Source: Methyloceanibacter methanicus (GTDB lineage: Bacteria > Pseudomonadota > Alphaproteobacteria > Rhizobiales > Methyloligellaceae). Taken from it: 64,000 nt of DNA. A program made the translations under genes and the position numbers. Under the pieces are notes generated by a model, which saw only the letters and a list, made by a program, of their open reading frames with translations, was not told the DNA's origin and made no database searches. Shown piece after piece: positions 1-6,758 of this stretch. The stretch's first letter is position 1, and the number at the start of each line of letters is the position of its first letter. The stretch is from the NCBI RefSeq assembly GCF_001723285.1, contig NZ_LPWG01000013.1, positions 310,001 to 374,000 on the forward strand, given 5' to 3'.

Positions 1-2
1 TT

Positions 3-155
3 TTCGCCAATCCGTTCGTGGCCGCAGAGCGGGGTTATATCGACGAGGTGATCATGCCCCAAGGGACCCGCATGCGGATCTGCCGGGGCCTGCAAATGCT
101 GCGCAACAAGCACGTCGAAAACCCCTGGAAGAAGCACGACAACATTCCGCTGTAG
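3..155 (+). CDS. pccB: Propionyl-CoA carboxylase beta subunit, C-terminal end (partial)
   Basis: The window opens inside this gene: 50 codons are visible before the TAG. The encoded tail (VAAERGYIDEVIMP, then MLRNKHVENPWKKHDNIPL) is the conserved C-terminus of the carboxyltransferase subunit of propionyl-CoA carboxylase. That subunit transfers carboxyl from biotin to propionyl-CoA to give methylmalonyl-CoA. Its biotin-carrying partner pccA is also in the window but about 11.7 kb downstream, so the two are not one transcript here. The first codon seen starts at base 3; the true start lies outside. Identification is firm because the C-terminal signature is highly conserved. Confidence 0.9.
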   Translation, partial: FANPFVAAERGYIDEVIMPQGTRMRICRGLQMLRNKHVENPWKKHDNIPL

Positions 156-273
156 GGGTGTGCCGCTTCTACGGTGTCATGGCCGGGGGTTGCGCTCAAG
201 TAGGCCGAAGGCCGGTAGTGCAAGCGCGAACTCTCCGGCCGTCCACGGCTCGAAATTCTGCACGGCTGGTCTG

Positions 274-305
274 CGTGGATGCCCGGATCAAGTCCGGGCA
301 TGACG
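274..305 (-). repeat. 32-nt palindromic intergenic repeat, copy A
   Basis: On the minus strand this begins CGTCATGCCCGGACTTGATC and ends CGGGCATCCACG. It forms an ATGCCCGGA/TCCGGGCAT hairpin and lies in the gap between pccB and dmeF. It matches the copy at 45934-45965 at 31 of 32 positions and is related to the copy at 45989-46020. It resembles the REP-type elements common in alphaproteobacterial intergenic spaces. Between two convergent genes it could also stop transcription. Confidence 0.7.
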
Positions 306-334
306 ACGAGAGGAACGCGACTCGTTGAGCTACC

Positions 335-1282
335 TTACGCCGCGAGGGGCGTGTCGTGGCGGTCGGGGCATTGGTGGACTTCGATGGTGACGTGCGACAG
401 GCCGAGGCCGGCGAGGCGCTCCTTGTAGACGTCCGGCGCTTGCGGTGTATCCGAGACGATGGCGGCGATGACGCCCAAATGGCCTGGACCGAGCCGCCAG
501 ACATGCAAGTCCGCCACGCGGTCCAAGCCGACTTCCAAGCGCTCCTTGACGCGAGAGGCTAGGCGCCGGTCCGGGACGGCGTCGAGCAGCACCGTGGCCG
601 CCGACTTGAGCAATCCGAACGACCAGACGCCGATCACCACGGCGCCGACAATGCCCATGATGGGGTCCATCCACACCCAGCCGTAAAGGAGGCCGGTCAC
701 GAGCGCGACCAGGGCCAGGACGGATGTGAGCGCGTCCGCAAGAACGTGGATATAGGCTGCCCGCAGATTGTGATCGTGGTCGTGACGATGCGCCTCTCCA
801 TGGTGGTGATGGTGTCCGTGATTGCCGCCCTCATGGAGCAGCCAGGCGCTGACGAGGTTGACCACGAGCCCCACGGCGGCCACGGCAATGGCCCATTCGA
901 ACCGGATCGGCACGGGATTGATCAGCCTGAGGACCGATTCATACCCGATGAGCAGCGCGATGATCGCGAGAATGATGGCGCTGGAGAAGCCGGCGAGCTC
1001 TCCAACCTTGCCGGTGCCGAAGGCGAACTGCGCATCCTGCGCATGGCGCCGGGCGTAGCGGTAGGCCAAAGCGGCGAGGACAAGCGCGCCGGCGTGTGTC
1101 GACATGTGCCAACCGTCGGCGACGAGCGCCATCGAACCGAAAATGCTGCCGGCGACGATCTCGACCACCATCATGGTTGCCGTCAGGGCCACGACGAACC
1201 ATGTCCGCCGCTCGTTCTGGTCATGCTGGGATCCGAGAAAGATATGCTCGTGCCGCCAGGCATCCATCGTTTGCGTATGCAT
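335..1282 (-). CDS. dmeF: DmeF-type cation diffusion facilitator (Co/Ni efflux)
   Basis: This 315-residue inner-membrane exporter has six hydrophobic segments. TM2 carries ADGWHMSTH and TM5 carries HVLADALTS, the metal-site helices of the CDF family. A long His-rich loop (HGHHHHHGEAHRHDHDH) sits between TM4 and TM5, typical of DmeF, which exports Co2+ and Ni2+ in exchange for protons. The start at 1282 is chosen because AGGAGA lies 7-8 bases upstream, and MHTQTMDAWRHEHIFLG is the usual DmeF N-terminus. A longer in-frame extension to 1360 has no such support. No DmeR-like regulator is seen beside it. Substrate is inferred from the family. Confidence 0.85.
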   Translation of the reverse strand: MHTQTMDAWRHEHIFLGSQHDQNERRTWFVVALTATMMVVEIVAGSIFGSMALVADGWHMSTHAGALVLAALAYRYARRHAQDAQFAFGTGKVGELAGFSSAIILAIIALLIGYESVLRLINPVPIRFEWAIAVAAVGLVVNLVSAWLLHEGGNHGHHHHHGEAHRHDHDHNLRAAYIHVLADALTSVLALVALVTGLLYGWVWMDPIMGIVGAVVIGVWSFGLLKSAATVLLDAVPDRRLASRVKERLEVGLDRVADLHVWRLGPGHLGVIAAIVSDTPQAPDVYKERLAGLGLSHVTIEVHQCPDRHDTPLAA

Positions 1283-1461
1283 CGCCGTTCTCCTGTGCCG
1301 TCCACGACCCTCGCGCTTCGGGTCGCCCGCCATAAGAGCGGACTCGCCGAACAATTGCACGCCTGGAAGGACGCCGATGAGCGGACGGATCGGGCTCGCA
1401 ACGCCATGAGGCGCCGGGCATTCCGCTCGCGGGCAAGATCAATCGCGTAGGTTTGGCCGCC

Positions 1462-2049
1462 TCACGGGACGGGCTGGGTGATCGTGAAGGCGCCGCGCAG
1501 GTCGCCCAGCGCAAAGCCTGTCGCCTGGTCCTCGGGGTAGAACTCCGCGATCTTCGCCTTGACCGACGGACTGACATTCGAACCGTGGCAGGTGAGGCAC
1601 GGGCCTTGGGTCGGAATGGCCTTCATGTAGCGAAACACGCGCTCGCCGTCCTTCGTCGTGGTTTCGTAGTGTTCCAGCGTCGCGATGTCGGCGCCTTGGT
1701 CGATCTGGTCCTGAAACTTCAGCAACACGGACCGCTCCCAGGCGTCGGGGGCGTTCTTCGGATTCCGTAGTTTCAAGGCCGTGCGGCTCAGGGACCAGCC
1801 CGAGCTCGCCGTGTCGCGCTTCGCGATCGCGGGAGCCGAGACGTTGCACACGGCAATGGCCGTTTCGGGTCCGCCGGCCTTGATGGCCCGAACGAGCGCG
1901 CTCTTGAGCTTCTCGCCATAGGTCTTCGACAGGTGTCTCGATTGGTCGGCTCTCTCGGCTTCAGTCGGTTCGGCGTTCTCGGCGGCAGCCTCAAGTGCCG
2001 GGACGGCGAACAGGAGCATGAGGGCAACCCAGGCAGATCGGTAATTCAT
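1462..2049 (-). CDS. Secreted haem-binding DUF3365 (Tll0287-like) protein
   Basis: This 195-residue protein has a signal peptide (MNYRSAWVALMLLFAVPALEAAA) and then a single DUF3365-type domain. A CLTCHGS motif near residue 150 is a c-type haem attachment site (CxxCH). PCLTCHG followed by a helical stretch and GDLRGAFTIT is typical of Tll0287-like sensors, which often precede signalling domains; here the domain is free in the periplasm. The ATG at 2049 was chosen because it starts the signal peptide; the ribosome site is weak (AGGA). It is divergent from the MliC-type gene at 2308. The role is probably redox or small-ligand sensing, but that is inference. Confidence 0.8.
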   Translation of the reverse strand: MNYRSAWVALMLLFAVPALEAAAENAEPTEAERADQSRHLSKTYGEKLKSALVRAIKAGGPETAIAVCNVSAPAIAKRDTASSGWSLSRTALKLRNPKNAPDAWERSVLLKFQDQIDQGADIATLEHYETTTKDGERVFRYMKAIPTQGPCLTCHGSNVSPSVKAKIAEFYPEDQATGFALGDLRGAFTITQPVP

Positions 2050-2307
2050 CGAGGAATCCTGACACGAAAGGAGACGGATCGGCGTATTCGTCCGCGCGGG
2101 CGTGCCGCGCGCGAAATGCGCCACGACGCCGAAGGTAGAAGCAAACAATCGAGCCGAGAACCCCTGGAAGGCGCGCGATAGCCTTCCCCTTTGATTTGAA
2201 TCGGTTGCCGCGGTCGCTTTTCGGTGTTTCTTATGCCTGCGGGCCCTCGTGCCGCCCAAGCCGGCCGTGGGCTCCGCCGCGGCCTCACCAAGGGGAGGAG
2301 TACGGTC

Positions 2308-2628
2308 ATGATGAGAGATGTGCCGGCATTGGCGAGTCTGGCTTTCGCTCTCCTTCTGGCCACCGCCGCCCATGCGGAAGATGCGGCCGTCACGGCCAAG
2401 TTCGCCTGCGCCGACGACAAGTCCATCGCCGCCAATTTCGGTTCGGACAATGTCGAACTCAGCCTCAGCGACGGGCGCGAAATGACCCTGCCGCAGGTCA
2501 TTTCCGGCTCCGGCGCCCGCTATGCCAACAGTGATGAGAGCGTGGTCTTCTGGAACAAAGGCAACACGGCCTTCATCACCGAGGGCCCCGACGAGACCAT
2601 GACCTACGCGGACTGCACGACGGACTGA
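2308..2628 (+). CDS. MliC-family periplasmic protein (C-type lysozyme inhibitor fold)
   Basis: This 106-residue secreted protein has a signal peptide ending AAHAED. Its single domain carries the MliC pattern: FACADDKSI at the first strand, then SGSGARYANSDE and FWNKGNTAFITE. MliC proteins inhibit C-type lysozymes and may protect peptidoglycan. There is no lipobox, so this is a soluble periplasmic form closer to PliC. The start at 2308 is set by AGGGGAGGAG at 2291-2300; an adjacent ATG at 2311 is equally possible. Two Cys residues (in FACAD and YADCTTD) could form the family disulphide. Confidence 0.8.
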   Translation: MMRDVPALASLAFALLLATAAHAEDAAVTAKFACADDKSIAANFGSDNVELSLSDGREMTLPQVISGSGARYANSDESVVFWNKGNTAFITEGPDETMTYADCTTD

Positions 2629-2826
2629 GCGCCGCCGCGCGGACGACGTGGTTGGCGTACACGCTAGACCGTGCCGCAGTCGCAGCGGCACCGCGAAGGG
2701 CCCGGCCGGGCAGGAGCCATCTGCCCTATTCAGTCATCAAGTGTTGCCTTCCGGTCATTGTTGCGCCGCAGTGTTTTGTTTACGAAAACGCGCTTCGATA
2801 GGTCTTCCGGAAAAAGGGGAAATGAG

Positions 2827-3228
2827 ATGCGGCTTGGGGCTCGCCGTTTCGGCGTGTGGGGACTGCTTGTGGCCGGTGCCGGCTTGATGGGGACGCAGGC
2901 GGATGCGGCGATCAGTTTGGCGGTGGCGCTGAAGAACTACTATGCCGAGTACGAGATCGTGCAGCAATGCGCGCGCCAGGCGCAGCTGAGCGTCGAGGAT
3001 GTCGAGACGGCCGGCGCCGCGATGGCGGCGATCGAGAAATACTATTTCGGCAGGGACGACGGTCTCAACAAGGCGCATCTGAAGAAGCAGGCGATCGCCG
3101 ACAAGAACGACAGCTTCAAGATCCTGGAACGCAGCGGCGAGTCGGGATTCCGGCCCTATTGCCAGATGTCGATGAACGAGCTGTTGCGCAAGGCCAAGGA
3201 AGTCGAAGCGCCTGCGGGCGCGCAGTAG
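2827..3228 (+). CDS. Secreted protein of unknown function
   Basis: This 133-residue protein starts with a signal peptide (MRLGARRFGVWGLLVAGAGLMGTQADAA). The rest is mostly helical and charged, with two Cys (VQQCARQ and RPYCQMS). I do not recognise the family. The start at 2827 follows a purine-rich AAAAAGGGGAA. An in-frame extension to 2671 would place the hydrophobic segment internally and is unlikely. It sits among other small secreted proteins (MliC type upstream), which suggests an envelope role but nothing more specific. Confidence 0.62.
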   Translation: MRLGARRFGVWGLLVAGAGLMGTQADAAISLAVALKNYYAEYEIVQQCARQAQLSVEDVETAGAAMAAIEKYYFGRDDGLNKAHLKKQAIADKNDSFKILERSGESGFRPYCQMSMNELLRKAKEVEAPAGAQ

Positions 3229-3237
3229 CGCACGGCG

Positions 3238-3627
3238 CTATTGCGGGTCGGCCGATGGGCCCGAGAGGGCGGTCCGCTCCAGATACATGATCGAGGTCCG
3301 GCGCCGTCCGTCTTGCGAATAGGCGAAGGACAAGATGGCGCCGCCGAGCCGTCTTGCGTCAGCTTCCGACAGTTCCGCGGCTTCCAGGTAGAAGCGTGCC
3401 CCGGGGGGAATGGACGCCCCCGGCGCCGCAGTTCCGTCGCGCCGCTCGACCCGCAAGTTCAACGCGACCGTGTCGATGCCGAGCGCATTTGCGTCCGAAT
3501 CGGGTTTCAGCACCGCCTGGATATTCTCGAGCGGCGTATTCGAGGTGTTGGTGCCGGTGAGCATGATCTTGTCCATGCCATCGGGCGCCGATGCATTCGC
3601 CAGCCATTTCACCGGTGCACCGGACAT
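3238..3627 (-). CDS. Hypothetical protein, probably the C-terminal part of the 3609-4304 gene
   Basis: This 129-codon frame can start at ATG 3627, inside the end of the upstream frame. It encodes a beta-rich, non-hydrophobic domain (APVKWLANASAPDG through SIMYLERTALSGP) without recognised motifs. No signal peptide is present, so as a separate gene it would be cytoplasmic, which fits badly with an upstream frame that is membrane anchored. Adding one C to the run near 3632 would join the two frames into one protein. A single split gene is therefore the preferred reading; two overlapping, translationally coupled genes is the alternative. Confidence 0.5.
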   Translation of the reverse strand: MSGAPVKWLANASAPDGMDKIMLTGTNTSNTPLENIQAVLKPDSDANALGIDTVALNLRVERRDGTAAPGASIPPGARFYLEAAELSEADARRLGGAILSFAYSQDGRRRTSIMYLERTALSGPSADPQ

Positions 3628-4304
3628 CGAGGCGGGGTTGCGTCCGCTTGCGGCGGGGCCGTCAGGATCCGATAGGACGGCGCGGCGGCCGCCTGTTGCT
3701 GGGCTGTCTCGCCTTGCTCCCGAGCTTCGTCTTGCTCGCGCATCATCGAGCGCACCGTCGGCACGGGGGTTTGGGAGGCCTGCGGCGCCTCTGTTTCGGC
3801 CGGTGGCCTGGCCGCGGCGGTGGTCTCGGCACCTTGCTGCAGCTTGAGATGAACCTCGGGCTTGCTGGGCTCTGTCGCCTCGAACCAGTTCAGTGGGTTG
3901 AGCCCGCTGGCAACAGACGACAGCCAGTCGGAGGGGTCCAACCAATTCAGGTCGATTGCGCTCAGGTCGAGCCACTCCGCCCGCGCGCCCTGATCCGCGG
4001 CCGGCGTGGAGGGGGGTGGCGCTTGCGTTGCGGCACCCATGCGGCGCGACGCTTGCCCATGCGAGGCCGCGAGGCGTTCGGCAGCGACGGCAAGGTCCTG
4101 GAGACCTGCGTCGAAGAGCGCCGGCGCTTGCGCGGCAAGGGCGTTGAAATACGGACCGGCGCTTCTGGCATTGGCGATGAAGGCGCAGCCGGCCACGAGC
4201 AGGACGGACAGCGTCGCAGAGGCAAGCGCCACCCAGGTGCGCCGCCCGCCATAGGACGCCACGAAAAGGAGAAGAAGGACGATTGCGGCAAGGAGAATAT
4301 ACAT
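3609..4304 (-). CDS. Membrane-anchored hypothetical protein, N-terminal frame
   Basis: 231 residues. Two hydrophobic segments are seen at about residues 2-18 and 26-45. They are followed by a long Pro/Ala/Glu-rich linker with Trp-rich patches (WLDLSAIDLNWLDPSDW, LNPLNWFEA). The layout suggests a membrane anchor with a periplasmic tail. The frame ends abruptly at TGA just after the frame at 3627 begins. I do not recognise the family. See the overlapping entry for the probable frameshift. It is convergent with the secreted gene ending at 3228. Confidence 0.58.
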   Translation of the reverse strand: MYILLAAIVLLLLFVASYGGRRTWVALASATLSVLLVAGCAFIANARSAGPYFNALAAQAPALFDAGLQDLAVAAERLAASHGQASRRMGAATQAPPPSTPAADQGARAEWLDLSAIDLNWLDPSDWLSSVASGLNPLNWFEATEPSKPEVHLKLQQGAETTAAARPPAETEAPQASQTPVPTVRSMMREQDEAREQGETAQQQAAAAPSYRILTAPPQADATPPRCPVHR

Positions 4305-4589
4305 CTGGTGTCCCGGTCGCTCCGAGCATCATGATCTGGCCCTCATGATGGCCCGCAACCGTGGCATGAGTTCGGCGTCCGTGGCCTGCGCAATCTGGAA
4401 CTTTCACAAGCTCCAGCCGGGTTCGTGCGGGGAAGATTGGTTCCGGGGGCATCCGTCGGCCGTCCGGACGCCGCCCCTGCCGGGTTGCTTGAAACAGTGC
4501 AAAAGCCCTTGTTTATCAACCGTTCATAACGCCTCGGTTAAACTATGGCGTTTGCTTCCGGGGGTGCCGAGCCAACTGGAGTAATGCCC

Positions 4590-4904
4590 ATGTCAGGGAG
4601 ACTTCTCCCCACACTGGTGTTCGGCGCGATGCTTGTTGCGGTCGCGTCTTCGGCCTTGGCGTCTTCGGCCTTGGCGTCTTCGGCCTTGGCGTCTTCGGCG
4701 TTGGCGTATTCCGGCGCCGTCAAAGGTGCGTGCAGGGCGGACTATAAGCGTTTCTGCGCGGCCCATGCGGTCGACGATCCCGGCCTGCGCCGCTGTATGG
4801 ACAAAGCGGGGCACAGCCTGTCGCGGACCTGCGTGGCGGTTCTGATCAATTCCGGCGAGGTCAGCAAGTCCCGCGCGGCCCAGCGCTGGGGGCATGAGTT
4901 CTAG
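4590..4904 (+). CDS. Small secreted Cys-containing protein with repeat-expanded signal peptide
   Basis: This 104-residue protein has a signal peptide whose hydrophobic core is four tandem copies of the pentapeptide ASSAL, encoded by a 15-nt repeat. The mature part (about 60 residues) has four Cys (GACRADYKRFC, LRRCMDK, SRTCVAV). The spacing resembles the short Cys-rich repeats found in secreted proteobacterial proteins; no precise family is claimed. The second ATG (4590) is preferred because GGAG lies 8 bases upstream; the ATG at 4584 is only 2 bases from that site. A stem-loop at 4974-5001 follows the gene. Confidence 0.6.
   Translation: MSGRLLPTLVFGAMLVAVASSALASSALASSALASSALAYSGAVKGACRADYKRFCAAHAVDDPGLRRCMDKAGHSLSRTCVAVLINSGEVSKSRAAQRWGHEF
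4644..4703 (+). repeat. 15-nt tandem repeat (4 units) inside a signal peptide
   Basis: The unit GCGTCTTCGGCCTTG occurs three times without change and a fourth time with one substitution (GCGTTG ending). Each unit encodes Ala-Ser-Ser-Ala-Leu, so gain or loss of a unit keeps the reading frame but changes signal-peptide length. The unit boundaries are 4644, 4659, 4674 and 4689. Confidence 0.9.
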
Positions 4905-4973
4905 CGCCCGCGCGCCGAGGCCGTTTCAGGGACCCGAGCCAGGGACCCCAAAGAACCACGGAACCCATAGAAA

Positions 4974-5001
4974 ATGCCCGCCTTCGTGAGAGGGCGGGCA
5001 T
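4974..5001. terminator. Bidirectional stem-loop between convergent genes
   Basis: ATGCCCGCC (4974-4982) pairs with GGCGGGCAT (4993-5001) around a 10-base loop. On the minus strand the stem is followed by TTTT, so it would terminate transcripts coming from the opposite side better. It lies between the small Cys protein (ends 4904) and the cupredoxin-like gene (ends 5037), so it may serve both. Confidence 0.55.
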
Positions 5002-5036
5002 CTTCATCGCGACTCTAGCGATCGATCGGACGTCGG

Positions 5037-5603
5037 CTAGCCTTCGTCGTCATCGTCATCGTCATCATCATCATCGTCGTCATCGTCTGCGGCAGCGCCT
5101 CTCTTCATCGGCGCGATATCCATGCTCTCGGCACCTTCAACGGTGATGGTCCCGACCATGCCGCGGTCCATCAGGCCGCGGGGACCGAACTTGTATGTCC
5201 CAGGCCGGACTGCGACGAAGAACAATTCCAGTTCGCCGCCATTCTCGAATTCCAGTTCGTCGAAGGTCACGACCTTGATCTCGACTTCGGGATCTCCGGC
5301 TTCGATCTTGCGGATCCAGATATTGCGCGCGAACTCCGGCATGACGAGCGCGTACTCGGTCAGGTCGGAGGCCTCGATCTTCCAGCGGTAGCCCTGGCCG
5401 ACTTTCAACGTGTATTCGGTGGGGGTCATCTTGGTGCTGTCACCGTCGACACCAAGCTTCAGCGGCTCGAGCCGCTTCAGGCCATGGACCGCCGGGTCCA
5501 GGATCATTTTGGCCTTGGACTTCGTCTCGGCATAAGTTGCCGTGGTCAGGCCCGTCAGACCGACGCACAGGGCGAAGGCGGCAAGGATAATTGCTCGTAG
5601 CAT
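5037..5603 (-). CDS. Secreted cupredoxin-like protein with 14-residue poly-Asp tail
   Basis: 188 residues: signal peptide (MLRAIILAAFALCVGLTGLTTATYA), then a beta-rich domain. Its C-terminal part (GTYKFGPRGLMDRGMVGTITVEG) has the outline of a cupredoxin copper loop, Y-x-C-x-P-x-H-x-x-x-M, but the Cys and His are replaced (Phe and Arg region) and only the Met-Val-Gly end remains. Type I copper binding is therefore unlikely. The last residues are 14 consecutive Asp then Glu-Gly, encoded by a GAC/GAT run at 5046-5087. An acidic tail could bind cations. ATG 5603 is chosen because it starts the signal peptide. Function unknown. Confidence 0.68.
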   Translation of the reverse strand: MLRAIILAAFALCVGLTGLTTATYAETKSKAKMILDPAVHGLKRLEPLKLGVDGDSTKMTPTEYTLKVGQGYRWKIEASDLTEYALVMPEFARNIWIRKIEAGDPEVEIKVVTFDELEFENGGELELFFVAVRPGTYKFGPRGLMDRGMVGTITVEGAESMDIAPMKRGAAADDDDDDDDDDDDDDEG

Positions 5604-5953
5604 AGGTGTTTCTTCCCTAGTTTGAACTCGTGGAACCCAGTCGCGGGCACTGGATGTTAGGCGTTCTTGGCCTTGAGGCATAAGAGAGTATTGGCATAGT
5701 GGCTTGCCAAGTTTGCTGCAAGTGTTGCCAAATCTGGAACCTTCCGGGTCAAACGCCGGTCCGGCGGGGCCCGGCAGGGCGAAGATCGCTGTTTTTGGTG
5801 TGCAAATGGGGCTACCGGCGCGCCGGATGCCATGAGCAAGACACAAACAATCGTCATGAGACGTTAAGGTTTCAGTGCTGCGTTTGGGGAATGTAGCCGC
5901 TCCGGGGGGACACGGACGGTGGGGAAATTTCCTAGCGCTGCGGGGGATTTAGC
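5604..5953. other. 350-bp intergenic gap, no gene recognised
   Basis: This separates the divergent cupredoxin-like and J-domain genes and so should contain both promoters. Several short frames cross it, but none has a plausible start, composition or recognisable product. I see no strong stem-loop or RNA signature. Confidence 0.5.
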
Positions 5954-6661
5954 GTGATCGATCTGTACAAAATTATGGGAATCAAGCGGTCCGCGCCGCG
6001 CAAGGACATTCACAAGGCCTATCGGAAGAAAGCGAAAACGGCGCATCCGGACGGCGGGGGCTCGACCGAGGCTTTCAACCAGCTTGTTGTGGCGTACTCG
6101 GTGCTGTCCGACGAGGGGCGCCGCGCCCGTTACGACGAGACCGGCGAGATCGAACCTCAACAGCCCGACAATCTGGACGGCGGGGCCATCGAGATTATCG
6201 CCGAGAAGCTGGGGCTCGTGATCCACGCGGAGCAGGATCTGGCGTCCCTGGACGTCGGCGCCTTGATCGAAAGGGCGATTCAGGACGACATTGCCGCGCG
6301 GAAAGCCAGCGTCGCGCACCAGCAGCGGGCTGGCGAGCGACTTTCCAAGCTGCGCGGCGCGCGCAAGCGTAAAGGCGAAGGCGAGGGCGACCTGGTGGCG
6401 CGCGTGCTCGATTGGCACGAACTCGCCATTCAGGGCCAGATCAAGAAGAACGAAGGGACGATCCGCCACCTCGAGCGAGCCCTCGAAATCCTCAAGGACT
6501 ACTCGTTTGCCGATGAGAGCGCCGTGGCGCCGTCGGAGGAAGTCGTCGAGGCCTTGAACGACATCCTCGTCTCGCTCGACGAGTTGGCCGCCATCCTCAA
6601 TTCGAGCCCGTCCCGCGCCGAGGCCATGCCGAAAGAGGCCGAACCGACCGCTTTCGGCTAG
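5954..6661 (+). CDS. Cytosolic J-domain (DnaJ-like) co-chaperone
   Basis: 235 residues. Residues 1-60 form a J domain (IDLYKIMGI, AYRKKAKTAHPDGG with the catalytic HPD, AYSVLSDEGRRARYDE). J domains stimulate the ATPase of DnaK-type Hsp70. The rest lacks the Gly/Phe region, zinc finger and C-terminal barrel of DnaJ. It is instead a highly charged helical region (about 100-215) with probable coiled coils, likely the client-binding part. A second J-domain protein occurs at 40011. The client is unknown. ATG 5954 begins the J domain directly, so the start is well supported. Confidence 0.82.
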   Translation: MIDLYKIMGIKRSAPRKDIHKAYRKKAKTAHPDGGGSTEAFNQLVVAYSVLSDEGRRARYDETGEIEPQQPDNLDGGAIEIIAEKLGLVIHAEQDLASLDVGALIERAIQDDIAARKASVAHQQRAGERLSKLRGARKRKGEGEGDLVARVLDWHELAIQGQIKKNEGTIRHLERALEILKDYSFADESAVAPSEEVVEALNDILVSLDELAAILNSSPSRAEAMPKEAEPTAFG

Positions 6662-6758
6662 CGGCCCGCGGACGGCTGTCTTGACCGACGCAAAGTGTTC
6701 CGCGCAGGCGCGGCACATCGTTCGTCCGGGGCCCGAGTTTGACGCACCGCCAGGCAAA

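Noticed and set aside
780..835. His-codon rich stretch as a simple repeat
   Set aside because: It encodes the metal-binding loop of DmeF and is not a tandem DNA repeat.
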